DNA from: an uncultured Pelagibacteraceae bacterium
Lineage (GTDB): Bacteria > Pseudomonadota > Alphaproteobacteria > Pelagibacterales > AG-422-B15
DNA length: 59,142 nucleotides
NCBI GenBank assembly: GCA_902544525.1
Contig: CACCCN010000005.1
Location: 1 to 59,142 of the forward strand
Direction of reading: 5' to 3'
The notes under the pieces: model-generated
What the model saw: the letters and a program-made list of their open reading frames with translations, nothing else
The model's database searches: none
What the model was told of the DNA's origin: nothing
Translations under genes and position numbers: made by a program
Shown here: piece by piece, positions 52,716 through 59,142 of the stretch
Layout of the letters: each line of letters begins with the position of its first letter
Numbering within the stretch: the stretch's first letter is position 1

Positions 52716-53333
52716 TTAAGGGGTTATCCATTGTTTATTAATGTTGTTGTCAGTAAAATTAAACAAGGCTCTTCGGTGACCATCTTTATGCAGATACAGC
52801 CATTCGATTGATTCAATTTGGATATTTATGTAAGTAAAATTTTCGTAACCTGCCTCCAGTTCTGCATCACTTGGTAGTATGTTCTCAAATTGGGGAGGAT
52901 AACCCGACGTAGGTATTTCTGATTGGGTACCGGGCGCTTTTTCAATCAAATAGCATTTTTTACTGAAACTTCTTATATTTGACCAAATTGCTGCAGTGGA
53001 ATCATTGTTGTGATTAACCTCGGCCTGGCCGTTAATTCTGATTTGTATTTTATGTTCATGATCATAAAATAAAACTGATACATTAGAGTCTTCTAATATC
53101 TCATTGATTTTATTGGATCTTTTATCAGTATGAAATCCAATTGATAAATTTTCTTGGCTCACATGTCGCAACACCACTGTTCTTAGGGCTGGAAATTTAT
53201 CACTATTGGTGGCAACGTAACATTGATGGAGCTCAGAGTTCCTATTTTTTTTACCATCGATAAGTCGCTCCCAAATCTCATCATAGATTTTGTCAATATC
53301 GTTGTAATGTTCAGGTAAATTATTGGTTACCAT
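52716..53333 (-). CDS. Pyridoxamine 5'-phosphate oxidase-like FMN-binding protein
   Basis: 205-aa split-barrel flavoprotein of the PNPOx family. FPALRTVVLRHVS and SIGFHTDKRSNKINEILEDSNVSVLFYD cover the FMN-phosphate site, and a C-terminal part with EWLYLHKDGHRRALF matches the Alr4036-type C-terminal dimerisation region. The true PdxH C-terminus (RLxPxxxE) is not evident, so general FMN oxidoreductase is safer than PdxH. Overlaps the SDR gene upstream by 7 bp. Confidence 0.75.
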   Translation of the reverse strand: MVTNNLPEHYNDIDKIYDEIWERLIDGKKNRNSELHQCYVATNSDKFPALRTVVLRHVSQENLSIGFHTDKRSNKINEILEDSNVSVLFYDHEHKIQIRINGQAEVNHNNDSTAAIWSNIRSFSKKCYLIEKAPGTQSEIPTSGYPPQFENILPSDAELEAGYENFTYINIQIESIEWLYLHKDGHRRALFNFTDNNINKQWITP

Positions 53334-54004
53334 TCTAATTTTTTTCCCTCATAATTTAGAAATTCACCTGTTTTGCTCATATCTAGACTGTTGATGACAT
53401 CAAGCATTTTGCTAACGCTCGTATCTATATCAAGCTTGGCATTGGATCCACCCATATCAGTTCTAACCCATCCTGGATGGAGCATTAATACAGAAATACC
53501 ATCCGCCTTCCAGTCAATTGAAAGACTCTTAGCGGCTGAATTTAGTGCAGATTTACTTGTACGATAGAAGTAATAACCACCAGAATAATTATCATCAATA
53601 CTGCCCATTTGGCTTGAAATGAATATTATTTTCTTATCATTGCCGCTCATAATATTTTCTTTTAATTTTTGCGACAAAACAACTGGGCCAATAGCATTAA
53701 TCATAATTTCATCTAACCACAGCTCCGGATCAAGAATTGTCTCTTCCATTTGTTCATCTTGGAAAATGCCCGCATTATTGATGATCATATCCAGTGGGAT
53801 ATCTTTTAACTCTGAGCAGAAACTTTTAATGCTATCTTTATTGAGTAAATCCAATTCCAGTAACTCTGTATTATCAAATTTCTTTAAGTCATCAGCACTA
53901 GTTATATCTCTAGCTGTAGCATAAATATTATTATTTGCAGATAAGATCTCAGCAAATTTTAATCCTATGCCTCGATTAGCACCAGTAATGAGTATATTTT
54001 TCAT
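53327..54004 (-). CDS. Short-chain dehydrogenase/reductase (CsgA-like)
   Basis: 225-aa classical SDR. The cofactor motif is ITGANRGIGLKFAE, the NAG motif MIINNAGIF, catalytic Ser in IIFISSQMGSI and the YxxxK motif as YFYRTSKSALN, followed by LMLHPGWVRTDMGG. It is most like the sniffer/CsgA group that reduces small carbonyls. Co-transcribed with the PNPOx-like gene. Substrate unknown. Confidence 0.88.
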   Translation of the reverse strand: MKNILITGANRGIGLKFAEILSANNNIYATARDITSADDLKKFDNTELLELDLLNKDSIKSFCSELKDIPLDMIINNAGIFQDEQMEETILDPELWLDEIMINAIGPVVLSQKLKENIMSGNDKKIIFISSQMGSIDDNYSGGYYFYRTSKSALNSAAKSLSIDWKADGISVLMLHPGWVRTDMGGSNAKLDIDTSVSKMLDVINSLDMSKTGEFLNYEGKKLEW

Positions 54005-54040
54005 ATTGTTAATATACTTTAATTATATAAAAGTTATAGG

Positions 54041-54400
54041 ATGAATATTGGCAACTTTTATCGAAAAATTCTTTTTTACTCATATCTTGCGTATATAATT
54101 TTTATGTACACAAGACCGGTTTCAACAGGCAGATATTTAGAAGAGGCCAGTGGTCTCGATCTAGATAAATTCTTTCACTTCATTACTTTTCTATTTCTTG
54201 GGTTATTAGCTCAGTTAACTAACAATGCGAAAAATGAATATACTTATGGGGTCACTTTAGCGTTAATCATAAGTCTTTTTATTGAATTTACCCATGTTAT
54301 GGTACCATATAGAAACTTTGAGATTCTAGACGGTTTAATTAATATTATTGCTTGTGTCATTGGAATCTTAATTGTTAATAGATACAGAAGACAACAATGA
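54041..54400 (+). CDS. VanZ-like membrane protein
   Basis: 119-aa protein with four hydrophobic segments. The pattern LDKFFHFITFLFLGLLA then an acidic IEFTHVMVPYRNFEILDGLINIIACVIG is characteristic of VanZ-family proteins (His-Glu-D-N motif). VanZ relatives affect membrane or glycopeptide sensitivity; the exact role is unknown. It overlaps the thioesterase gene by 4 bp. Confidence 0.78.
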   Translation: MNIGNFYRKILFYSYLAYIIFMYTRPVSTGRYLEEASGLDLDKFFHFITFLFLGLLAQLTNNAKNEYTYGVTLALIISLFIEFTHVMVPYRNFEILDGLINIIACVIGILIVNRYRRQQ

Positions 54401-54762
54401 AAAAATTATTGATACGAAATATTTGCCAGCCACCTGATACTAACCCTTATGGAACTGGACATGGCGCATGGATTGCAAAACAGGTTGCACATGCTGGTAT
54501 TTATTATTCTTTAAAAGTATCTGGTGGTGATGCTGTGCTTGCTGACATTCAACTAAAATATAAAAGTCCTATGCATGTTGGTAAATTTATTTGTGTTTAT
54601 GGATCAATAAAAGAAATTAAGGGTTCAAAAATGATCTTTGAGCTTGAGGCTAAAAGAGTTGAAAAAAATCAAAAAGAAGTTGTTGTTGCTGAAGGTGCCT
54701 TAACTTATGTAGCGGTTAATGATAGAGGTAAGCCAAGAAAATTTAAACCAAACCTTAAATAA
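54397..54762 (+). CDS. Acyl-CoA thioesterase, YciA-like hotdog fold
   Basis: 121-aa hotdog thioesterase. PPDTNPYGTGHGAWIAKQVAHAG matches the PxDTNxxGxxxGGxxMxxxDxAG pattern of YciA, although the catalytic-region aspartate of the second part is replaced (KQVAHAG). LKYKSPMHVGKFICVYGSIKEI is the central strand region. Hydrolyses acyl-CoAs, substrate unknown. ATGA overlap with the VanZ-like gene. Confidence 0.8.
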   Translation: MKKLLIRNICQPPDTNPYGTGHGAWIAKQVAHAGIYYSLKVSGGDAVLADIQLKYKSPMHVGKFICVYGSIKEIKGSKMIFELEAKRVEKNQKEVVVAEGALTYVAVNDRGKPRKFKPNLK

Positions 54763-54764
54763 AA

Positions 54765-54794
54765 AATAACCCTCATATTGCTATGAGGGTTATT
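54765..54794 (-). terminator. Bidirectional terminator between thioesterase and tiny peptide gene
   Basis: A perfect 13-bp stem (AATAACCCTCATA with TATGAGGGTTATT) has a TTGC loop. On the minus strand it is followed by a T-rich TTTTATTT tail, and it begins 9 bases after the peptide stop. It also lies 2 bp after the thioesterase stop and could end that message, though the plus-strand T run is weak. Confidence 0.85.
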
Positions 54795-54803
54795 ATGTAG
54801 TTT

Positions 54804-54905
54804 TTAATTCGGAGCTCCACTCATAAAGTGAAGGTTTCCAGTATCTACAAGATTTTGGTTACCTTCGATTATTATCGCGGGCTCCATTATACTACTAATA
54901 GACAT
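54804..54905 (-). CDS. Tiny gene for a 33-aa acidic peptide with strong ribosome site
   Basis: A 33-codon frame starting MSISSIMEP and ending LHFMSGAPN. It has a near-perfect Shine-Dalgarno AAAGGAGGT five bases before the ATG, and a 13-bp-stem terminator starts 9 bases after the stop, so it forms a complete transcription unit. The peptide has no Lys, Arg, Cys, Trp or Tyr, three acidic residues and a hydrophobic III patch, which is odd in so Lys-rich a genome. No modifying enzyme or transporter for a peptide natural product lies next to it. I recognise no family. Function unknown; it may also be an antisense or leader RNA. Confidence 0.65.
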   Translation of the reverse strand: MSISSIMEPAIIIEGNQNLVDTGNLHFMSGAPN

Positions 54906-54994
54906 AGACCACCTCCTTTCATTAATATGTTTTATAGAACGTAAACATCTATATAATCAGACAGATTCTAATTTCAATCAAGGAGATAAATTAA

Positions 54995-55426
54995 ATGGAT
55001 CCAACAGATATTTTTCATCCCGTTTTTAATATGTTTTGGCTGACTATTGCTGTTTTTTTGCTGGCAACAGGCCTCAGAATGAAGTCAATCTATTTGGATA
55101 AAGATAGTCCTGGTGAGGATTATCGACACCCAACATTTCCTCAAGGTAATAGGTTGTTGCAAAATACCCAGAGAAACTTAATCAACCTGTTTGAGTTTCC
55201 AATATTCTTCTATGCAACCGTTGTGATTATTTACGTTACTAATAATGTTGATCAGACGTTTATTGATCTGGCGTGTTATTTCTTTTATTTTAGAGTAGCG
55301 CATTCTGTTTATCATGTTTTTGGTAATCATTTAATACTTGGGGGCTTGCCGGTTAGAGCGCCTTTATTTTTAGGTGCAATACTAATTAATGCTTATATGA
55401 TTTTAAGATTATGTGGCATGTTATAA
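54995..55426 (+). CDS. MAPEG family membrane protein 1
   Basis: 143-aa four-helix MAPEG-like protein (membrane-associated eicosanoid/glutathione metabolism family). NRLLQNTQRNLINLFEFPIFFYATVVI is the N-E-F-P motif region of the family, and YFFYFRVAHSVYHVF is the R-x-x-H-S segment. A strong AAGGAG ribosome site precedes it. Bacterial MAPEGs often bind glutathione. Tandem with a second MAPEG gene. Confidence 0.85.
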   Translation: MDPTDIFHPVFNMFWLTIAVFLLATGLRMKSIYLDKDSPGEDYRHPTFPQGNRLLQNTQRNLINLFEFPIFFYATVVIIYVTNNVDQTFIDLACYFFYFRVAHSVYHVFGNHLILGGLPVRAPLFLGAILINAYMILRLCGML

Positions 55427-55841
55427 GGTGACTAATCAGATTATTTATCCCATTTTATTTTTAGTCATACTGACGCTGGTGGTAGGTTTCATTCATACCT
55501 ATGGCTCAGTATGGCTTTTAAAAAATGATAAGAACTGGAAAACCAGTGGTATCCCACTTGATCCACCACCAAACTCTCCTGAATGGTTGATCTTAATTAA
55601 AAATAATTTAATTAATTTATTTGAATTCCCTGTTCTATTTTATGTTATTGCCACAATCTCGTTTGTACAGAATATAGACGATGGCTTTATGTTAATTAAT
55701 TGTTGGATTTATGTATTGCTTAGAGCAGGGCATAGCTACATTCATATTTATATGAAAGACACCAACATTCGTGGAGCTGTATGGCTTTTTAGCCAAGTAG
55801 TATTAAGTCTAATAATTGTTAGATTTATTATGTTTATTTAA
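55413..55841 (+). CDS. MAPEG family membrane protein 2
   Basis: 142-aa paralog of the preceding gene with the same NNLINLFEFPVLFYVIATI and VLLRAGHSYIHIY motifs and about four helices. Two starts are possible: ATG at 55413, which overlaps the previous gene by 14 bp, and GTG at 55428, just after its stop with an AAGG ahead. The first 5 residues (MACYK) look non-family, so the GTG may be the real start. The pair may form a heterotrimeric membrane enzyme. Confidence 0.83.
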   Translation: MACYKVTNQIIYPILFLVILTLVVGFIHTYGSVWLLKNDKNWKTSGIPLDPPPNSPEWLILIKNNLINLFEFPVLFYVIATISFVQNIDDGFMLINCWIYVLLRAGHSYIHIYMKDTNIRGAVWLFSQVVLSLIIVRFIMFI

Positions 55842-56176
55842 ATATCAACACCTGCTTTAGACATTTTGTCTTTAAGCTTTCCTGTAAGCATTAGATATGT
55901 CATGTGATGATCACCTAAAAGAGACCATAAAGGATATTTGAAAGTTGCTGGCTTATTATGCTCAACAAAAAAATGTCCAACCCATGCAGGGCCATAGCCG
56001 GCTAATAGCACTAAAGGAATCAGTAAGTAATTTTGGGTAACTATCAACGTGATTAGGAGAATATTTGAGGCTCCAGTACCTAAATAGTGCAATAATCTTG
56101 TACGTTTTTTACTATGTTCGCGTAAATAGTATGGAAAGAAATCTTTATATGTTGTATATCTCTCTGAATTACTCAT
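55838..56176 (-). CDS. DUF962/Mpo1-like membrane protein
   Basis: 112-aa protein of the DUF962 family, related to yeast Mpo1, an Fe-dependent dioxygenase acting on 2-hydroxy fatty acids. The family histidines are visible in REHSKKRTRLLHYLGT, VGHFFVEHNKPATF and LLGDHHMTYLM. Two or three membrane helices. Fatty acid alpha-oxidation is possible but not shown for bacteria in general. Convergent with the MAPEG gene (4-bp overlap). Confidence 0.83.
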   Translation of the reverse strand: MSNSERYTTYKDFFPYYLREHSKKRTRLLHYLGTGASNILLITLIVTQNYLLIPLVLLAGYGPAWVGHFFVEHNKPATFKYPLWSLLGDHHMTYLMLTGKLKDKMSKAGVDI

Positions 56177-56197
56177 ATTTAAATAATAATAGTTTTT

Positions 56198-56281
56198 ATG
56201 AATCTTGACAATAAAGTAATGTACGTTGTTTTAGCTGTTTTTATAGCTTTTATTGTATCATCCAGTTTCACTCAACTCTAA
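56198..56281 (+). CDS. Possible 27-aa single-helix membrane peptide
   Basis: A short frame MNLDNKVMYVVLAVFIAF with a following IVSSSFTQL end. It has one strongly hydrophobic helix, typical of small membrane proteins. It lies in the 111-bp gap and ends 6 bp before the next gene. No ribosome site is visible, so translation is uncertain; it could also be a leader for the downstream pair. Confidence 0.3.
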   Translation: MNLDNKVMYVVLAVFIAFIVSSSFTQL

Positions 56282-56287
56282 TTACCT

Positions 56288-56998
56288 ATGTATACTTTTT
56301 GGTGTGTTTATATCCCAAGGCTTTATCTAATTTACTTTGTTTTGGCTATTTTAATTGGGGCTCATTTTTATCCTGGTGGAAATCACTTAGACGCTTCACA
56401 AGAGGGTTACAGTTACACTTTAAATTTTTTAAGTGAATTAGGTTTTTACAACACGTTATCAGGAGAAAATAATTTTATTTCTTCCTTTTTCTTTAATTCT
56501 GCAATGTATATAAATTTAATATTGGGTTTTGGTTTTTTATTTATTCCAAAATTGTTTTCTGACAATTTATATGCGTCAATATTTGCCTGGGTTGGTGCAA
56601 TTACAATTGCCATTTCGTGCATATTCTTTGCTGGCGTTGGTCTAACTCCTGGTGATTTATACTTTCCAGCACATGTTTTTTCTGTTCAAACTGCTTTTAA
56701 TTTATCATTCCTTGCGTACTTATTTATTTGTCTGGCATTTTTCTTCAGTACCTCGAGCAACAAGTATACTATAGCATGCATTCTAATGTTTATTGTTAGT
56801 GTTGGTTATGCATTTCATATTTCGGGTCAACCTATAATTGATCCAGTAAATGAAAAAGAATTGTTTTATGAAACTGTGTCACTAGAAATGTTGAGATTAA
56901 ATGTAATCTTACAAAAAGTAGTTGTTTTGCTAATGAATATTTCTTTACTTATGTTTAGTTTTGGATTTGCTGATCGAATTAAAAGAAGAGGGTTGTAA
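56288..56998 (+). CDS. DUF998-like membrane protein, tandem copy 1
   Basis: 236-aa protein with six to seven hydrophobic segments. The landmark FYPGGNHLD, then NFLSELGFYNTLSGENNFISSFFFN and GVGLTPGDLYFPAH, resembles the DUF998-type pattern in which a short S-D-L-G motif follows the first helix. Function unknown. Its stop shares a base with the start of its paralog. Confidence 0.65.
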   Translation: MYTFWCVYIPRLYLIYFVLAILIGAHFYPGGNHLDASQEGYSYTLNFLSELGFYNTLSGENNFISSFFFNSAMYINLILGFGFLFIPKLFSDNLYASIFAWVGAITIAISCIFFAGVGLTPGDLYFPAHVFSVQTAFNLSFLAYLFICLAFFFSTSSNKYTIACILMFIVSVGYAFHISGQPIIDPVNEKELFYETVSLEMLRLNVILQKVVVLLMNISLLMFSFGFADRIKRRGL

Positions 56999-57678
56999 TG
57001 TACAATTTATTTACAGTAACTATTTTAAGATTTGTATCCATTTATTTTATTTTATCAGTTATTATTGCAGCGTATTTCTATCCTGGTGGCAATATGCATG
57101 ATCCATTTCAAATAGGTTATTCATTTACGCATAATTTTCTTAGTGATTTAGGTGGTTATTATACTAGATCAGGAGAAGTTAATTTTTTATCAGCTTTTTT
57201 CTTTAATTTTTCTATGTTCCTGTTTGTGCTTGTAGGTGTTGGGTTTCTATTCGTTCCATGGTTATTCAAAGATAACAGCATTACATTTTATCTATCAATA
57301 CTGGGTTCAATTTTTTTCTTTTTTGGCACCATATATTTTGCTGCTGTTGGTCTTACACCTCATGACTTGTACTTAAGTGAACATATTTACTTTGCTATTA
57401 ATGCATTTAGATTAATAGCTCCCGCATTGCTAATCTATATAATTGTTTTTTTTAGAAGCTCGATCCCTAACTTTTACTCTTATTTAACGTTAATATTTTT
57501 CTTATTTACCGCTGGTTATGTTATTTATCAGCTCACTAATGGAAGCCCTCGTGAAAGTGTTGAAGCTCTTGTTGAACAGGCGTCAATTCAAAAACTAATT
57601 GCACTTGTGAGTACGCTTAATATCTTCTTACTTAGCTTTGGGTTTAAGAAAAAAATTAAGGAATTAAATCTATCTTAA
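56998..57678 (+). CDS. DUF998-like membrane protein, tandem copy 2
   Basis: 226-aa paralog of the preceding protein: FYPGGNMHD, NFLSDLGGYYTRSGEVNFLSAFFFN, GFLFVPWLF and VGLTPHDLYLSEH are shared in order. The TAATG overlap with copy 1 implies coupled translation, and the two may form a heterodimer. Overlaps the end of the convergent amidase gene by 4 bp. Confidence 0.65.
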   Translation: MYNLFTVTILRFVSIYFILSVIIAAYFYPGGNMHDPFQIGYSFTHNFLSDLGGYYTRSGEVNFLSAFFFNFSMFLFVLVGVGFLFVPWLFKDNSITFYLSILGSIFFFFGTIYFAAVGLTPHDLYLSEHIYFAINAFRLIAPALLIYIIVFFRSSIPNFYSYLTLIFFLFTAGYVIYQLTNGSPRESVEALVEQASIQKLIALVSTLNIFLLSFGFKKKIKELNLS

Positions 57679-59142
57679 ATATTTGGCTTACGTAAATGCC
57701 ACTGATATTTGTCTTCTAGTTGCTGTCCAAGATTCAATAGAACCTTTTCAGTTCCATATTTGCCAACATATTGAACTCCAATAGGCAAATTATCATCAGT
57801 ATAGTAGGTAGGTAGTGATATTGCCGGCTGTCCCGTTATATTTTGCAACATACACCCAGGTGCAAACCACAAACTTTTTGGTGCCAGGCCATCTAATATA
57901 GAATTTCGTATCGATGGAATATTAAATAACCATCCAAGTCTTAATCTCATTATTATTTTATTTAGCATTTCGTCTGATTTAGATGGTCTAATAGTATCAA
58001 GTTTTGCTGGCTCAGACGAAATAACTGGCATTATTACTGCATCGTATGATTGCATTTGCTGCTCAACATCTCTGGCAACTTTCTGCGTATAGTATCTTGC
58101 CCATGTATAATCACTACCCCTAAAAGTCCTGCCCAAATAATCAAACATCCTAGTGCCAACTTCAATTTCACTACTTTTATAGGGTCTTCCAACCAAATCT
58201 TTTAGTTCATTGAACATTTGAGATACATGAGAAGTTAAAGTGATTACAAAAGCTCTGGCTAAAGTTACTGCATCATAATTAAGATTTAATTCTTCGACAT
58301 TATGTCCTAATTTTTCACAAGCGCTTGCATTAAAATACATCGCTTTAGATGCGCTATCACTGAGTTCTGTACCTTCTATAAAATTCTTCGTTACAAAACC
58401 AATTTTTAATTTTTGCAATGGTTCATGTAAATTACTAGTCAATGAACCTTTTAAATATTCGATTTTATAGGGATCACCTATTTCGTTACCAAATATATGG
58501 TCATACATATGGGCAGTATCTCTAATCGTTCTCGATACAATGCCTGAGTGTGTAAATCCTCCCCATTTGTCACCGTGGGTGGGCGAAAATGAAATGCGTC
58601 CTCTTGTGGGTTTTAGGCCAACCAGACCACAACAAGCTGCAGGTATTCTAATTGAGCCTCCGCCATCACTTGCATGAGCAATAGGGACTGATCGAGCGGC
58701 AACAGCAGCGGCTGAGCCACCACTAGATCCACCAGTTGTACGTGAAATATCCCATGGATTTTTTGTTGGCCCAAATTCTGTTGGCTCGGTGGTTATCATC
58801 AAACCATATTCTGGAGCTGAAGATTTACCACATATTAATGCTCCACTAGATATAAAACGATCTGTCAGAACATTATTTACTTTCTGCTTAGTGTTTTTTA
58901 AGTATTTACTACCTTGCATCATTGGGAAATCAGCCATTGCGGAGTCCATATCCTTTAAAAGCATAGGAACACCAGCAAACACATCATTTTCAATGTCGAT
59001 ACGAGTACTCGCTAGTTTTGCGTATTCATATAAATCAGTAGTTATGAAATTTAATTTTGTATTATTTTCAATTAGTGATTCTATTGCTGTTTCTAAAACA
59101 TCACTAACAGCAACTTCTTTTTTCTTAATTAATTGTGCAAGA
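57675..59142 (-). CDS. Amidase signature family enzyme, start beyond window
   Basis: C-terminal 489 residues or so of an amidase; the frame stays open to the window edge (LAQLIKKKEVAVSDVLE... is in frame upstream of the first GTG at 58982), so the N-terminus is missing. The Ser-cisSer-Lys triad lies in VPMLLKDMDS (Lys) and TTGGSSGGSAAAVAA (Ser pairs), with the nucleophile in SDGGGSIRIPAACCG. The tail has QPAISLPTYYTDDNLPIGVQYVG. Hydrolyses amides; substrate unknown. Confidence 0.93.
   Translation of the reverse strand, partial: LAQLIKKKEVAVSDVLETAIESLIENNTKLNFITTDLYEYAKLASTRIDIENDVFAGVPMLLKDMDSAMADFPMMQGSKYLKNTKQKVNNVLTDRFISSGALICGKSSAPEYGLMITTEPTEFGPTKNPWDISRTTGGSSGGSAAAVAARSVPIAHASDGGGSIRIPAACCGLVGLKPTRGRISFSPTHGDKWGGFTHSGIVSRTIRDTAHMYDHIFGNEIGDPYKIEYLKGSLTSNLHEPLQKLKIGFVTKNFIEGTELSDSASKAMYFNASACEKLGHNVEELNLNYDAVTLARAFVITLTSHVSQMFNELKDLVGRPYKSSEIEVGTRMFDYLGRTFRGSDYTWARYYTQKVARDVEQQMQSYDAVIMPVISSEPAKLDTIRPSKSDEMLNKIIMRLRLGWLFNIPSIRNSILDGLAPKSLWFAPGCMLQNITGQPAISLPTYYTDDNLPIGVQYVGKYGTEKVLLNLGQQLEDKYQWHLRKPNI

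Noticed and set aside
54804-54905. Tiny peptide gene as a PqqA-like or lasso-peptide precursor
   Set aside because: It lacks the Glu/Tyr pair of PqqA, has no Cys or typical core, and no radical SAM, cyclase or exporter gene is adjacent.
1-59142. CRISPR array, prophage, insertion sequence, tRNA or rRNA
   Set aside because: I looked for regularly spaced repeats, transposase or integrase motifs and cloverleaf or rRNA sequence and saw none.

Overview
The window is about 59 kb of AT-rich DNA (roughly 30% GC by eye). It is densely packed with protein genes, and I see no rRNA, tRNA, CRISPR array or insertion sequence. Gene order and protein types suggest an oligotrophic marine alphaproteobacterium of the SAR11, AEGEAN-169 or HIMB59 kind. 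The clues are a DUF1045 phosphonate gene, two PhnE permeases one of which is long, extended PstC and PstA, an adjacent PlcP/Agt lipid-remodelling pair, and TypA. This placement is inference, because there is no rRNA or marker tree.

Region 1 (1-8.6 kb) holds small-molecule metabolism: a flavin reductase, an AtuA-like protein, a thiamine pyrophosphokinase, an FAD monooxygenase, an enoyl-CoA hydratase, a DinB-like protein, a divergent peptide deformylase, a CBS protein and a nitronate monooxygenase. Region 2 (8.6-11.9 kb) is the least explained part. A MarR-like regulator is followed by two tandem copies of a two-gene membrane cassette, each with an 8-TM protein of about 266 aa and a 4-TM protein of about 138 aa. 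All four genes have strong ribosome binding sites, and each copy ends in a hairpin. Region 3 (11.9-23.4 kb) holds a haloalkane dehalogenase, a DJ-1-like protein, three glutathione-type genes, a Met-rich DUF2182 protein, an agmatinase, a putative manganese transporter behind a palindromic operator, typA, a TauE/SafE transporter and a dual-specificity phosphatase.

Region 4 (23.5-37.9 kb) is a phosphate-starvation island: plcP-agt (lipid remodelling), a SixA-like phosphatase, ppk-ppx (polyphosphate), phoR, pstSCAB, phoU, phoB, then arsC and an aquaporin (arsenate handling). Region 5 (37.9-52.5 kb) is a phosphonate island: phnM, a DUF1045 2H phosphoesterase, phnN, L, K, J, I, H and G, phnF, an MFS transporter, two small secreted proteins, phnE2, phnE1, phnD, phnC and a divergent phnZ-like oxygenase. 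Repeats of PhoB half-site type, phased at 10-11 bp, lie before pstS, between phnC and phnZ, before the MFS gene and, less clearly, before plcP. Together these genes would take up phosphate and phosphonates, free phosphate from phosphonates and phospholipids, store it as polyphosphate and export arsenic taken up by mistake.

Region 6 (52.5-59.1 kb) is mixed: a decayed DMT transporter fragment, a PNPOx-like protein, an SDR, a VanZ-like protein, a hotdog thioesterase, a complete tiny gene for a 33-residue acidic peptide with a near-perfect Shine-Dalgarno and its own terminator, two MAPEG proteins, a DUF962 protein, a tandem pair of membrane paralogs and an amidase cut by the window edge.
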